This document shows, piece after piece, positions 12,373 through 24,290 of a stretch of DNA of 64,000 bases (positions within the stretch are counted from its first letter, which is position 1; each line of letters opens with the position of its first letter). The notes beneath the pieces were generated by a model. It made no database searches. It worked only from the letters and a program-made list of their open reading frames with translations, and had not been told where the DNA came from. The DNA is from Diogma glabrata. Its lineage: Eukaryota > Arthropoda > Insecta > Diptera > Cylindrotomidae. The position numbers and the translations under genes were made by a program. The stretch covers positions 234,965,736 through 235,029,735 of the forward strand of contig OY856186.1 of the NCBI GenBank assembly GCA_963693315.1, written 5' to 3'.

Positions 12373-13806
12373 TCTTCCAAGAGAACCAAGATGGAAACAG
12401 AAGCAGCACCCCAAACTTGACAACAGTACTCCATACAGGGACGAAAATAGGACTTATAAACATGAAGCAATTGGTATGGAGTGAAAAATTTTTTGCATCA
12501 ATTTAAGAGGCCGAGTTTTTTAGACGCGCTTTTTGCCGCTTTTTGCTATTACATGATCGTTCCATAGTAGGTCATTTGAAACTGTGACACCCAATAAACG
12601 AATGTTTCACCCATTGGTTTATCACACATACTGAAAAAAATATCTTTGGGGAACTCGGTCTTTGATCTGGAAACAATCAACAGCTGTGTTTTGATTTTGG
12701 TCACCCTGATCGGCGACTTTTTTTAGGTCTTTATTCACGTTTATGGCAGCGTCTCTCCGGGCAGGATTAATTCGTTCGTGCATTTTACCTTTTGAAGGAA
12801 GGGGCTCGAACGACTTGTGCAGAATACTATCATCTGCAAAACTATTTATTGGGTTGCTGGTGATTTTCAACAATTCGTTAAAATAAATCAAAAATAGGGT
12901 TGGGGACAATACTGAGCCTTGAGGTATACCAGCATAAATTAGTTTAGACTCAGAAGAAAATTCGTCTAAGAAGACCGAAATGTATCGGTTGGATAGAAAA
13001 TTTTGAATCAGCTTCACAATATTGGGATGAAAACCATACGCAACGAGCTTGATTAAGTTGGCATACCAGACTCGATCGAATGCCTTGGAGATGTCTAAAG
13101 CGATAAGGTATGTTTCACCACCTTTATCAAGTATGCTGTTCCAATAATATGCTACACAGTTTAATAGATCGGTAGTTGATCTTTTGTTTCAAAAACCGTA
13201 TTGGCTGTCGGCTATTAAATGATTTACCTCCAGAAATTTTGAAATGTGTGTATTAATATAATGCTCGTAGACTTTGGATAGGACCAATAGTAAAGCTATT
13301 GGCCTATAATTTGAGATATCCGATTTTGGTCCCTTTTTGGGGACGGGCTGGACATTTGCCAACTTCCAGCACGAGGGAAATATACCAGATTTGTAGGATT
13401 GGTAGAATATTTTAGTCAAAGGTGGCAAGTTCTTTAGAAAAGGTTTTCAAAATAATGGGTGGAATATGGTCCATTTCTGACGCTTTGTTGATGTTTAACC
13501 CCTTTAAAAGTTTAGCGACTATTTTGGGTTTGAAGCGAAGTTCGTTCATATTAACTCCTGCAGACTGGATTTGGGGAATTTCTTTAGGAGTTTCCAAAAC
13601 AGTGGAGTTCAGAGCATAGCGTTCAGCGAACAAGTTAGCTTTTCTTGTGTGATCATTGACGATTAAATCACCATCAATAATAGGGGGAATAGAAGATTTT
13701 GTACCAGAATTTAAAGAATTAATGGCACTGTAGAAACTCTTGTCAGAAATAGACATAGACGTAAGTTTCGCTCTGTCAATTTCAGATTTTTCGTTTGAGA
13801 TAATCT
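12373..13806 (-). pseudogene. Non-LTR RT (copy B, longer)
   Basis: Minus strand, reading from 13806 down: SISDKSFYSAINSLNSGTKS, NKASEMDHIPPIILK (linker), PVPKKGPKSDISNYRPIALL (finger region), a stop after SQYGF, LDISKAFDRVW (motif A), GIPQGSVLSPTLFLI (B), SFADDSILH (C), then a frameshift and the ME-YC block near 12430. RT of a Jockey/CR1-type non-LTR retrotransposon. The gene is interrupted upstream by the element 13807-16563 and resumes at 16564. The stop and the frameshift are common to both tandem copies, so they predate the duplication. Confidence 0.9.
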
Positions 13807-15294
13807 GGACCCCGATTATGGAATGCGATATACGTTGAAAGCACGGTGCTTTTAAAAAATATTGTGTACAAACACAAAATTTTTCTTAATTGTATTAGTA
13901 ATTAAAATAAAAAGTAATCAAATGACAGTAGACCAATATTTTGTGGATATTTTTATGTGGGCATTCACTGTGATATGTCAAATAAACATTACCTTTTAAA
14001 GTAATGTTTTCATTTTGCTTATGAGTCGAAAGTGCATAAGAAGGTACAATTCTTGAAGAATTTGTTAATTTATTGTAGGCTTATAACTTTTAGGTTAAAT
14101 GAAACCAAAATTAATTCTAATTTATTTGTCGCATGTAAATTGTTTCTTTTTGTAAATTGTTACGAGTTTAAATGATATCGTAGAAGATGCTAATAGTAAT
14201 GGGATGGGTAGTGAGAAGGGTTACTGCGTCAAGGGAGATTAAATAATGGTCTTGACTAATGAAATAAGTTGAGACTTATTTAGTTTTGATGGCAAATGAG
14301 TTTTTAAAGTTAAAGATGTTTGAAGAAATATGTTTGAGAATCTTGGATAGAAATGTGAACAGTGGATTGTTTTAGTTTGTACTTTGTAGTTAGTATGTCA
14401 CGTTTTAAAATTTTATACCTGCTGAAATCACTGAGTAAGAGGTTTAAGTTAATTATATATACTCAGTTTTTGACATGGTTACTGTTGTTTTGGTTGCCGG
14501 CAGATACATTGATCACATTGGTTGATAATGTTAGCTGCGGCGAATTTGTGATTAAGGTGGAAGAGTTGATAGTGCTTGATAAGGTTTGCTATTTTAAAAC
14601 AAATGATGTCTCTTATTTTTAGTTGAGTTTGCCGATATGGATTGCTTGTTCTGTGTTCGCTATTAGATTGAAACCAAAAAGATTTTTAGATGAGTAAGAA
14701 ATAGCGAATTAAGTGTTGTTTTGAAAAATGAAGTTGTTTGTTTGAAATTGGTGGATTATAGCAAAAAGAAAGAGGGCGTACTTGACTGTTTTGTTCAAAC
14801 GAACAATAGCGAATAATTCGCTAAATATTTCAACCCTTAATTTTATTGTTAAGTACATATGTTACTTTTGCAATAAATTTAAAGTTTTCCGTAATACATG
14901 AAATACATGGGGAGCTCGTGTTTAAGTTTGATAGCATTTCATGTTGTGGCAATATTCATAGATGAAATTTATAGATATGTTCATGAGCTTAACATTAATC
15001 ACTTTTTTATTACATCGATAGGCCACATATTTTTTATTTACTTGAAATAGCGAAACATTGTTTAATAAAGAATTTGGATGTGTGGCATTATAATTAAATG
15101 TAACTATATCTACATTCACAAATTAACACAACTAACAATTCAAATAATAATTAACAAAAACATCATTATTCATTTTTATTGTAAACGAGATTATAATCGA
15201 ATAAAATTTTTGCATAATGGTTGAACAAAAACTATTTGAACTTATTAAAACAATAACAAGAATCCTATTTGTAAAACAATAACAATAGTATATT

Positions 15295-15430
15295 CTTCAA
15301 CGATGCCGAAAACAGCATATTTTGAAACGAGAGGACAGTTTACCAGCCGAGGCGATAGCCGAGGTTGGTAATGGTCGCGAGATTCAAAATATGATTTTCG
15401 GCGAGTAGAAGACTGTACTTTTTCTACTAC
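15295..15430. repeat. Hairpin with CG-rich apex
   Basis: Imperfect inverted repeat: 'gccgaaaacagcatattttga' on the left faces 'tcaaaatatgattttcggc' on the right, with an apex reading CCAGCCGAGGCGATAGCCGA. Palindromic MITE-like structure inside the 13807-16563 insertion. Confidence 0.6.
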
Positions 15431-16259
15431 TTTTTTTAAAAATTATTATTAATTTTTAAACATTTTCATTTATAATTACATACAATTCATTTTTTAAAAC
15501 ATACACTGTTACAAATTAAAATTGTATATGTGTATTTAAATTTCTGCTATTAAAAAATAGATGACTCAATATGAATAAATTATCCAATTTTTATGTCAAA
15601 GACATAGTTGTCTTTAATTACAAGCCTTATTGTTTTTTTCGTTAATTTTTTACATATCCATACATATAGTTATTCATGATGTTATATTTTTATTCTATTT
15701 ACACTACAAAATCCTATATTATTATTTCTATTTACTCTAAAGTTCTTAAAATCATTAAATAATACATCTTTGAAGGTTTATTGTTTTTTGAATTTTTCGT
15801 CTAGTAGGCTTATAACTAAAGACGGTTTGTACTTTGTCATAAACAAAATCAAATTCAGATTTTAGATTTCTAAAATAAAAATATCAGTTTTGATTTAGTT
15901 TTTGAATGGTTATGACGTTACGTAAATTCTTGATATATTTTAAAACAACCTAAATTATTTTACGTAAAATAAATATTTTTTTTTCATTTTTGTTAAATAA
16001 ATAGATGAAATAATATTTTTTAAAAATATCTTAACACCAACTGTTTTTTATCATACTATTTAAAAAGAACATATGAATATTATATATTTAACTATTATTA
16101 TTTATACAATTTTAATGCAAATTGTCCGTAAATAATTCAAAAATAAAATAACGTCATCCTCCAAACAGAGACAAATTAACACTAACAAAATTATTTCATT
16201 CAATCAATTGATTGTCTTAACGGGTATTCTAGGATGGTTTATTATAGTTAAGAAATTAG

Positions 16260-16400
16260 AAAATAGATGGCTTTTAAAAAATTACTTTCGTCACTAGGTA
16301 CGAAAGTAATTCGTATAGGTTTTTTATCACCGGTGACGAAAAAGCAGTTTTCGATTCAATGAACAAACATCGAAAGTAAATTTTTTATGTTGGGTAGTAG
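16260..16400. repeat. Short inverted repeat
   Basis: 'attactttcgtcactaggta' is followed by 'cgaaagtaattcg', then GACGAAAAAGCAGTTTTCG and 'catcgaaagtaa'; several short palindromic arms built on CGAAAGTAA. No coding content. Confidence 0.4.
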
Positions 16401-16563
16401 AAAAACAATTTTCTTTAACCGTCAAACGAATTTTTTTTCAAAATAATTTAAACAAACGTAGTAGTTTTACAAAAAAGTAATTGATTTTAGACCAATATCA
16501 TTACTAATACACTTACGTCAAAAATCGAGCTATTATCGCTTTCGCATTCCATAATCGGGGTCC

Positions 16564-16965
16564 TGTTTAGATATTTTGTTGGCCTTTAGATATTGAGTTG
16601 GAGTTTTGTTATGATTCCAAATATTAAATGATCTACCTTTATTTCTATAAGGGCCGCTTTGGCAGCCTTCGAATACAAGTATTTTTGTTTGGGTTTTACA
16701 GGGCAAAAGGGGACGAATTTATTGATAGCAAATTGGATGGTTTCTGTAAAGCTTTGAGCAGAAACATTTACATTGTCAGTGTAAAAACAATGATGGTCAA
16801 AAGGGAAACCATTGAAAAAATTTTGAAGACCACTCTTATCCATTTTTGACTAGTGAAATATTTTACGGGGCTTGGGAGCTTTAGTTTTAAGTAAATCAGT
16901 TTTGATAACTGATGAAATTAAATAATGATCAGAATTTCCAATACTACCTTTCGCGACATCTATAA
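16564..16965 (-). pseudogene. Non-LTR endonuclease C-terminus and linker
   Basis: On the minus strand 16965-16900 reads SIGNSDHYLISSVIKTDLL: SDH is the last conserved motif of the apurinic-like endonuclease of non-LTR elements. After a stop the frame continues MDKSGLQNFFNGFPFDHHC, and later INKFVPFCPVKPKQK, the usual linker ahead of the RT domain. It is the upstream part of the gene at 12373-13806, separated by the insertion. A frameshift lies near 16650 (after KAALI). The rest of the endonuclease is missing. Confidence 0.75.
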
Positions 16966-17045
16966 CATGAAATCGACAAGTATAACATGAAATCGTCCTA
17001 AAATTTCATTTACATTCAATTATCCGGAATTTTTGATTATCCGGT

Positions 17046-17890
17046 ATGCTTCGATTACCAAGCAATCCGGATAGCTTGGCCTTTACTGTTGTGCTTTTCA
17101 GTAGTAATTTCCCACGGGTGGTGATAATTCGAAATTATTTTTTGCCAAAAATTTTGAAAGCAAGTATTATCAATACCACTTGCTCGAGTAATTTTCCAAA
17201 AAATTATGAGAATTTATCAACGAACGAGGGGAATTCGTTTAGAAAATTTTTTGCCATTTTTCATTTCTTTATATATTTTTTATGAATTATACGTTGGCCT
17301 ACTGTGATATCAGTTAATTATTTCAAAACTAGATTGAATATTTTTTGCCTTAATTTTATTTTAATTTGAAATGAAATTCTCTAAAATGTAATGACATCAT
17401 TCAATTTCACCAATAAAATTTGAATTATACTAATAACAAATATTTATACGTCTGACCTACTGGGATATTAAAAATATCAGTCTAATTTTGAAATAATTAA
17501 CTGATATCACAGTAGGCCAACGTATAATTCATAAAAAAATATATAAAGAAATGAAAAATGGCAAAAAATTTTCTAAACGAATTCCCCTCGTTCGTTGATA
17601 AATTCTCATAATTTTTTGGAAAATTCCTCAAGCAAATAGTATTGATAATAGCCCTCGGCCTACGGCCTCGTGCTTTTATCAAAATACTTGCTTTCGAAAT
17701 TTTTGGCAAAAAATTATTTCGAATTATCACCGCCCTTGGGAAATTACAACTGATAATTTTTAATATCCCAGTAGGCCAGACGTATAAATATTTGTTATTA
17801 GTATAATTCAAATTTTATTGGTGAAATTGAAAGATGTCATTACATTTTAGAGAATTTCATTGGTTTAAATTAAAATAAAATAAGGAAAAA
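17046..17890. mobile_element. Nested fold-back element
   Basis: The block 17100-17335 is repeated in inverse orientation at about 17490-17755: both contain 'acgaacgaggggaattcgtt', TTGCCATTTTTCATTTCTTT and ACGTTGGCCTACTGTGATAT. A second inverted pair, with TAATATCCCAGTAGGCCAGA, encloses 17340-17480 versus 17755-17890. The right arm has a 40-bp insert with the CG-rich palindrome CCTCGGCCTACGGCCTCG. The open frames in the arms (17046-17285 +, 17497-17811 -) are mirror images of the same non-coding arm. Confidence 0.75.
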
Positions 17891-18685
17891 AATTTTCATA
17901 TTTATTTCCCTAAATTTCTATTGCAATATGTATATCGCGGTCGACTGAGGTTCTATAGGTCGTGAGTTCAACTCCTGGAGTGGTACATTTTCTTATTGTT
18001 TTTTTTGTTAATTTTTATTAAATAACATTAAAATTATTTTTTTAATCATAAATTCATAAGAATCATAAAAATTTCGTTTTACGAATTTTAAAAAATTGAT
18101 CGATAATGCAGTTTTTTAAAGTAATTAATATAATTAGCCTAATTCTTAAGGTTTTGCCTAAATGTTGATAATTATTAAATTTGGTTTTTATTTAAATATC
18201 GTTTTATACGGAATTAGTTTGCTTTGATCAATGTTTTTTTTGTTGAGCATAATTTTTATGAAATTGAAAAATGAAAGTATAATCTGAAACAATAACCTTT
18301 GTATATCAAAATTATATGTATTGGCATTTAACACATCATGATGTTACAAATTTTATCATCTACACCAAATATGTTGTTGGTTTGCAATGGTATGCAATAC
18401 ATGTTTCTAAAATTAAGTGAAGATAGTTGATAACAATAATCGATGTTTCGATAACGATAATCGGCGATTTAAAACTAAAAATTACGAGACCGAATTCGCA
18501 CCAATACTATACAAAGAAGCATAGCTTTTGTATGATTAAACATGGATGGCAATCATGATAATTAATCATGACTAATTAAAAATGGTGGCACTTAGCCGAT
18601 AGTGATTTGCAAACGGTAACAATGCGAATTAATATTAATGAATTTAATACTCAGCTTTACGCAGGAAGATTTGTAAAATTTAAAA
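17891..18685. other. AT-rich stretch, no gene seen
   Basis: No recognisable coding sequence. The part around 17935-17990 (GGTCGTGAGTTCAACTCC) faintly resembles a tRNA B box but the stems do not pair. Confidence 0.5.
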
Positions 18686-18689
18686 TTGT

Positions 18690-19465
18690 TGATCTATGGG
18701 TGTGACAACCTGTAACAGTGGACTGTCACATTGACACCCGCAGATTGATGTTCTTTAATTTGCGAATAACATCAGTTTCATAAAATCCAGCTTACTACGG
18801 AACACTTGCAGTTACAATCAATTACTTGTTGCTCACTGTACGATTTAGGAAACAAATGAAAACTTTATTACGACTGGTTTATCAACTTTTTCTCGAACGA
18901 TAAATTGGTCAATAATTGAATAATTTTTATATTTTATCAGTCAGTTCAATAATAAACATTAAAACATCAACTCATCAAGTAATTGTTAAAATACTTATTA
19001 AATTATTGTTAAAGTTAAATTATTGGTGTTAGAAAATTTAAAACAGTTTTCATTGTGACCAGAGTGACCACAAACAATTAGAAAATCGCTTACCAGGTAA
19101 ACAGCTTTTCTATATTTAGTTACTATAAAGTTTGCAGCGTTTTTCTTTTTAAATCACATAACGGCCTACATAATTAAGTAATTGTGTTTTTTTTGTTTTA
19201 TCAATAATTCAGAAACGGATCGTCATATAAAATATTGCCACGGTCGATGATTAAAAGGACGATCCGTAAATTGGTAAGCGTTAATAAAAAAATATATATA
19301 TAGTTGTGGAATATTCTTTGATGATGACACGCTATTTTTTTTTAAATAAAATGTGTTTGGTAGTAAAAATTACAATGTGTGTCACAACAACACATAAAAC
19401 CTTTTAAGACCAAAGTGCCACAACAACATGCTTTCTAAGGTGTTGATTGACGCAATTTTTTAAAT
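18690..19465. repeat. Dispersed repeat family, copy 3
   Basis: It begins with GATCTATGGGTGTGACAAC, shared with 5358. At 19205-19275 there is an imperfect palindrome, AAACGGATCGTC facing GACGATCCGT. At 19305-19450, TGGAATATTCTTTGATGATG and 'ttttaagaccaaagtgcc' match the blocks at 55867 and 56330. These shared anchors at both ends suggest one composite family with internal changes. Confidence 0.5.
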
Positions 19466-19729
19466 GATATGCTTTGATTATTTTAAATATAAAAATGTAC
19501 ATAATAGTTGCTTGGAATGCTGATAGATGTGAAACCCAGAATAATTTTAATGATTTTAATTTAAAAACTCTGAAATTTTAATTTGCGATGCTACAATAAT
19601 TGGAAGATACAAAAAAACACAGCTATTTCACAGTTTTAAGTTAATAGGCAGGCTTCTATCGGCAGTCCTCAAGACTGCCTTCTTTTTTTCTAAATTTCTT
19701 TAGCAACCAATTTATTTAATTTTAATGTA

Positions 19730-20580
19730 TATTGAATTACTAATGCGAAATTTCTTCACAAAAAGTTAAACCTAGGTTAAATCTAACTCGTGTTTAACCC
19801 AAGTTTAATTACAAAATTGAATTTCTTCACACCAAAAAATCTCTAGTTAAATTTAACCGAAGGTTAAATTTTACTAGTCATTTGATCACCAGTTAAATTT
19901 TAAACTGCGGTTAATTCTAGCATAATGTTCGTGTTTAGTGATGGCGTGTTTAGAAAGGGGTGGCGTGTTTATATAACGTTGAAATTTCAAAATTGATGCG
20001 AAAAGATGCTAAAATTTCAAAATATAAAGATATTAAACAACAAAGCAGAAAGTTTCGTTTTTAATTTTAATATTTTAATTTTTTAAACATACAATGTTTA
20101 GGAAAACTAATACTTTTTAAAACAAAATATAATAATTTTTATACATAAATTAGAGAAAATTCATAAAAATAATTTATATATGAAATAAATAATATAAAAA
20201 TCTAATATCAAAAATTGATATATACAAACAGAATCAGAAGTCCTTTTTAACATGGACTTCTGATTGTAAAATTAAAATGGACTTCTAAATCTGATTGTAT
20301 AAACTATAATTGAAAAACACATCAAATTTTGTTTTAAATTATACTTCATTTAAAACAAAATTTTTCATGAAATTTTTCAAACAAATAAAAGAAACGTACA
20401 TTAGTACAAATATTCACCGCATATTAGCGCCATTTTACAGCGTGGCCGTCACTTAACTTTGGATTTACTAACCATAGTTTTGATAAACATCGACTTAAAT
20501 GAAAAAATTCGATTTAAGTTTAGCAGCCGGTAAAATTTAATCTCAAGTTAGTTAAATTATGAAGAAATCGGGCATAACAA
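19730..20580. repeat. MITE-like element with GTTAAATTTAAC motifs
   Basis: The left end GCGAAATTTCTTCACAAAAA faces GAAGAAATCGGGCATAAC on the right (imperfect TIR). Both sides carry several small palindromes of the type GTTAAATTTAACC, e.g. at 19852 and 19875, and 'taaaatttaatctcaagtta' near 20535. The interior is AT-rich and non-coding. Confidence 0.45.
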
Positions 20581-20589
20581 ATCAAAAAA

Positions 20590-20710
20590 GGCTTAGATAA
20601 TAGTAGATTCTTGTATGAGCTTAGAATGAAGGCAATTCCTCACGAGGATGAAGTCATCCGAGTGAAGAATTGCCTTCATCCTAAGCGAATACAAGATACT
20701 ATTTTATCCA
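20590..20710. repeat. Short hairpin repeat
   Basis: TGAAGGCAATTCCTCACGAG faces GAAGAATTGCCTTCATCC, with outer arms 'gattcttgtatgagctta' and 'taagcgaatacaagatac'. A palindrome of about 110 bp, non-coding, typical of a small MITE. Confidence 0.65.
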
Positions 20711-20966
20711 CGACTACAAATATTTCAAATAATTTCATTCAAATTTTTCTGTAAAAGTTTATATCGCCATATTGAAATATTTCTATGAAAAGAAAAACAA
20801 AATAAAACACGTTTGTTTATTTATATGTATTGTTCTTGTTTTATCTTGTTTATATTACTATACCAACAAATCAAGTTTTTAATTTGTTAGGGGAATTTTG
20901 AATAAATAAGGCGGAATGAAATAAATAATAAAGAATTTGATATATAGAAAGGAATGAATACAATTA

Positions 20967-21139
20967 CAGTCAAACTTCCATAAATCGAACTTCTATTATT
21001 CGAATTTCTCTATAAATCGTATTAATATTTCGAATTTAAATTTTGAATTTCTTTATAAATCGTTTCTATATTTCGAAATTTCCCTAAATCGAACTAAAAT
21101 TGATGGCTTTTGGTGGTTCGAATTATGGAAGTTTCACTG
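20967..21139. mobile_element. pogo/Tigger-like MITE
   Basis: It starts CAGTCAAACTTCCATAAATC and ends with the complementary TTATGGAAGTTTCACTG, flanked on both sides by TA (20965-20966 and 21140-21141). This is the TIR style (CAGT..AACTTC..TAA..CGAA) and TA target duplication of pogo/Tigger elements of the Tc1/mariner superfamily. At 173 bp it has no coding capacity. The interior is a series of 'ataaatcg' and 'atttcgaa' palindromes. Confidence 0.8.
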
Positions 21140-21339
21140 TACAATGAAAGATATACGCATGGAAAGTATATATTCTTTAGTAGTCGTGGATAAAACAATT
21201 TCCTCAAAATAAAATTTCTCAAAACACATGTCTGTAAATATATGTAGGTATGTTATGTTCTCTTTAGAGCATAAAATAGCAATTTTACGCATTGTTAATT
21301 TAATTGAAAAAATAACTTGCTTGACACCCGATTTTTGAA

Positions 21340-22020
21340 TCGTAATAGTACATTATGATGCAAGGACGTAAAGCTAAGGTTTTTGGACGTATGTGGAGTT
21401 GACCCACATTAAATCCAAGGACGTAAAGGTAAGGTTTTTGATCGTATGTGGAGTGGACCCACGTTAAGTCCAAAAAGGCTTACGTCCGTGCATTATATAC
21501 TATTTTTTATTCGCCGCAAGCAAAATATTTAAAAAAAATTGTTTAATCTAAATCAAATTAAAATTTTATAAATTTTGAAATAAAAATATGTTGAACTAGT
21601 AGTCTTTGACTAAAATTCTTTTCAAACAAATCATATAACTATATGACAGACAACAAAGAATAACAAATATTTTAAATGGATTAGGAAATTTGGAATCGAA
21701 AGGTAGCTTTGATAACAATTTCTATTTTTTATAGAATTTAAACAAATACAAATGTTTTTTACTTTTTTGGACGTAACTATGACAAAAAAATATATGGTTA
21801 AAAAGTGACACTTTAAGGCCGCAAATCGCAGTAATAAAGTACCACTTTAATATGTAGACGAATAAAAAAGTGCATTTTACGGTACATACTCATACAAAAT
21901 AGTACATTATGATGCAAGGACGTAAAGCTAAAGATCTTAGACGTATGTGGAATTTGCAAATCGAGGCCTAGCCGAATTTAGTGCTTTCATCTCTGGTAGC
22001 AAAATGTACTATTTTATAAC
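21340..22020. repeat. Dispersed repeat with inverted ends
   Basis: TAGTACATTATGATGCAAGG occurs at 21347 and again at 21901, each followed by 'acgtaaagctaa' and a 'acgtatgtgg' block. The right end reads AAAATGTACTATTTTA, complementary to the start. The middle (21480-21880) is the inverse of 400-890. This may be two adjacent or nested members of one small TIR family. Confidence 0.6.
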
Positions 22021-22565
22021 TAAATTTAATCTGTCATTGTAATTACAATTAAAGTTTTTATGTCGATTTGCAGTTTCAGTTTAGGCAATATATGTATAAC
22101 TCACTGATAACGATTTTGAATCTTCTTAAATATACAGCGAAATATTTACCGATTTTAAACAGTTTAGAAACTCTTTAATTTCATAAGAAATAAGTTAAAA
22201 GGTTTTTATATAATTTTGATTTGCTTTTTTGTGATTAATATTTAATATTTAATGTTTAATGCTTTCAGGGTTCTTAAAAATTTTGTTAACTGTTGTTGAA
22301 ATCATTAAACTTTAAGATAAATGAAAATTTAATAATGATGGTATTTTTCTTTTTAGCCTAAGGAACTGTTCAAAGATTAGGTGAAGACAGAGTGAAAGAG
22401 GTTCCAAAGTTTTACAAAGATAAAATTTAATTGCAAAACCTTTGAGGAGAAAAAAATTCAGTCATTCACAGAGAACAAATAGTAGCTTGGACTTAATACC
22501 ACACATTTAAAACAGATTTAAAAAGGTAAACAATTCACAATTGGCATCCCCACAATATAAAAGCA
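22021..22565. other. AT-rich stretch without genes
   Basis: No supported coding sequence, RNA fold or tandem repeat. Confidence 0.5.
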
Positions 22566-22989
22566 TATATGGGTAATTCTTTTACAAACCGAACACCTTT
22601 CTAACCGACACAATTTTGATTTGGCAGAAAACTTTTTTATGGGTTGTATATCGAAAAAAAAGATATACGACTTTTTTTTGGAAAAATATGGAGGGGCTGA
22701 AATCTCAAGCTCTGAGATATCAAGACTTCGGCCTGGGTTAAGGATTTTGATATAGTTTTCGGCAAAAAACTTTTATGAGGACATGGTTTTTAGTTTTAGG
22801 CAGCGAAATATATCAAACATAACTTTTTGTTAAAGTACATGTATTTTTATACATGTAGCTTAGATATGTATTACAAAACTAACACGAAACATCAATACTT
22901 TGTCGGAAAATTATAGCAGATCATAAATTAACATCAGTTAGTGAAAAGATTATACAATCAGCAAACTACTCAAAAACCTCTCCATTTAG

Positions 22990-23870
22990 CGTTTCGAGAA
23001 AATATTTCCAAATCACAAATTCAGATTTCTTTTAAAATTTCCAAAAATATTGTAAAAATTAAATAAAATCAAAAATTCGAACTTTTTTCAATTAAAATTC
23101 TAAAAATGTTTACAAAATCAAAGATTAAAACTTTTTTCAAAAATTCTAAATATATTGCAAAAATTGTAACAAAATCAAAAATTGTAACTTTTACCAAAAT
23201 TATAAAAACTATAATAAAATCAAAAATTTAAAATTTTTCAAAATTTTAAAAATATTCCAAAAATTCTTACAAAACAAAAATTGAACCTTTTTTCAAAATT
23301 CTAAACATACATATATATATAAAATTCAAAAATTTTTTTTCAAAATTCCAAAAATATTCCAAAAATTAGAATAAAATCAAAAATTTAAGCTTTTTCCTAA
23401 TTCTAATAATATTCCAAAAATTCTTAAAAATTCAAAAATTCAAACCTTTTCCAAAATTTTAAAAATATTGCAAAAATTATAACAATATCAAAAATTGAAA
23501 CTTTTTCCAAAATTATAATAAAATCTAAAATTAAAAATTTTTCGAAATTCTAAAAATATTCCAAAAATTCTTACAAAATCAAAAATGGAAACTTTCTTCA
23601 AAATTCTAAAAATTTTCAAAAAATTCTTAAAAATTCAAAAATTCAAACTTTTTCCAAAACTCTAAAAATATTGCAAAAATTATAACAATATCAAACATTG
23701 AAACTTTTTCCAAAATTATAAAAATTATAATAAAATCAAAAATTTTAAATTTTTCAAAATTCTAAAGATATTCCAAAAATTCTTACAAAATCAAAAATTG
23801 AAACATTTCAAAATTCCAAAAATATTACAAAAACTTTAACAAATTCAAAAATTTCCATGTTCAATTATAT
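22990..23870. repeat. Degenerate A/T minisatellite, ~60 bp period
   Basis: About a dozen diverged repeats of a unit resembling CCAAAAATATTGCAAAAATT, 'ataacaaaatcaaaaattg', AAACTTTTTCCAAAATTCTA. Spacing ranges from about 50 to 65 bp. It lies inside the 22570-25615 fold-back. Non-coding. Confidence 0.75.
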
Positions 23871-23934
23871 TTACGTAAACAAACAATTATCTAAAATATT
23901 ACTTCCAAAGTATTATCTAAAAAATTAAATGAAA

Positions 23935-24290
23935 TCATTTTTTTGACACACTTGACAATATTTTTGACAAACTTATAATGCCATAATTCTCAATAATAAT
24001 AATAAAATTTCATTTCAAACAAATAATTAATTTTATTTTTTCCCGAAAAATTGGGTAAAAAAATAAATAAAAATCTTTCTTTTGACACACTTGACAACAT
24101 TTTTTTGACAAACTTATAATGCCATAATCTAGTTTTGGATCTCACATACCAATCCAGACCATCAAGATTTCTCCACATTCTTTGTTCGTACTCATTATCA
24201 CTTAAAATGAACGTTTTTTAAGCAAAAAATATGCATATTTCCTTGTTTTGACACACTTAACGATTTTTTGACACACTTCCGGTACAGTTA
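23935..24290. repeat. Direct repeats with TTTTGACACACTTGACAA
   Basis: TTTTTTGACACACTTGACAA at 23939, followed by 'acaaacttataatgccataa', recurs at 24079-24128; a shorter copy (TTTTGACACACTTAACG) is at 24245 and 24263. The segment between carries no gene. Confidence 0.6.

Larger units (their letters stand above)
10093..13384. repeat. 3.29 kb tandem duplication, copy B
   Basis: Second unit of the direct duplication. Unlike copy A, its right end continues smoothly into the rest of the antisense RT gene (to 13806), so B keeps the original right junction, while A keeps the original left junction. Confidence 0.93.
13807..16563. mobile_element. 2.76 kb TIR element inserted in the RT gene
   Basis: It begins GGACCCCGATTATGGAATGC and ends with the reverse complement, CATTCCATAATCGGGGTCC, with AGAT directly beside a slightly longer imperfect terminus on each side (AGAT-AATCTGG and CCTGTTT-AGAT), a possible 4-bp target duplication. 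The flanks are the two halves of one non-LTR gene, which supports insertion. The inside is AT-rich. The only notable frames, 14362-14622 (+, 86 codons, hydrophobic start) and 14922-15119 (-), match nothing I know. No transposase is recognisable, so it is probably a non-autonomous element that may itself have collected other repeats. Confidence 0.75.

Noticed and set aside
14250..14640. Endonuclease-like DHYLI motif on the minus strand inside the TIR element
   Set aside because: A single five-residue match without the neighbouring endonuclease motifs in any consistent frame.
17046..17811. Two similar frames on opposite strands taken as a divergent gene pair
   Set aside because: They are mirror images of the arms of a fold-back element and show no protein family.
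17935..17995. tRNA or SINE at GGTCGTGAGTTCAACTCC
   Set aside because: It resembles a B box, but the T-arm stem does not pair and no acceptable A box or acceptor stem is found.
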